This document shows positions 35,014 through 64,000 of a DNA stretch of 64,000 nucleotides, piece by piece. The notes under the pieces are model-generated. The model did not search any database. It had not been told where the DNA came from and worked only from the letters and a program-made list of their open reading frames with translations. Source of the stretch: Synaphobranchus kaupii (lineage: Eukaryota > Chordata > Actinopteri > Anguilliformes > Synaphobranchidae); NCBI GenBank assembly GCA_029718625.1, contig CM056379.1, positions 60,415,626 to 60,479,625 on the forward strand. Reading direction: 5' to 3'. A program made the translations under genes and the position numbers. The stretch's first letter is position 1, and each line of letters starts with the position of its first letter.

Positions 35014-64000
<28,987 letters not shown>

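Overview
This is animal nuclear DNA, almost certainly from a ray-finned (teleost) fish. The signs are a spliced multi-exon gene, long (TG)n microsatellites, tRNA- and 5S-derived SINE sequence, several Tc1-like transposons (one with Sleeping Beauty-type ends), Ty3/Gypsy chromodomain and DIRS-like retrotransposons, and TTAA-flanked and hAT-type non-autonomous elements. A 500-N scaffold gap lies at 22452-22951. I found no prokaryotic genes, operons or CRISPR array.

The only host gene I can support is a formin-like gene on the + strand, best matched to fmnl1. Twenty coding exons between 35014 and the window end (64000) join in a single open frame of 2465 coding bases (821 codons plus 2 bases). 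They cover most of the N-terminal GBD/FH3 regulatory region, a coiled coil, the proline-rich FH1 region and the first part of the actin-nucleating FH2 domain. The N-terminal exon was not found, so it should lie upstream of base 1. The C-terminal exons lie past base 64000.

Layout. 1-4877: degraded Ty3/Gypsy chromodomain retrotransposon with part of its 3' LTR, abutting a 5'-end fragment of a Sleeping Beauty-type Tc1 element (4878-5483). 6465-8134: Tc1-like element. 9763-10750: TTAA-flanked element with ~250-bp inverted termini carrying a possible coding exon. 10996-12545: another degenerate Tc1-like element, with a 3' fragment of the same family nested in a hAT-type element at 13219-13968. 14450-15315: MITE-like repeats. 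15766-18349: minus-strand Gypsy fossil, followed by an RTE-like tail. 21568-21797: tRNA-derived SINE. 22424-23713: gapped Tc1-like element. 25100-25545: DDE transposase fossil. 26198-28798: arrays and a palindromic element built from one CCAGTTGGATA motif. 32960-33388: GC-rich SINE. 36300-41572: DIRS-like retrotransposon preceded by a tandem monomer array. 41687-43298 and 53061-54658: two nearly identical Tc1-like elements, one inside an fmnl1 intron.

The most unusual observations concern fmnl1. Intronic tandem repeats begin exactly at 5' splice sites after exons 3, 12 and 13 of this window, so donor sequence itself has been multiplied. (TG)n tracts stand in for the polypyrimidine tract at three 3' splice sites. 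A mobile-element tail has been copied along with the minisatellite it entered. Exon numbers are local to this window (exon 1 = 35014-35097). Family assignments come from recognising motifs by eye; no database search was run.
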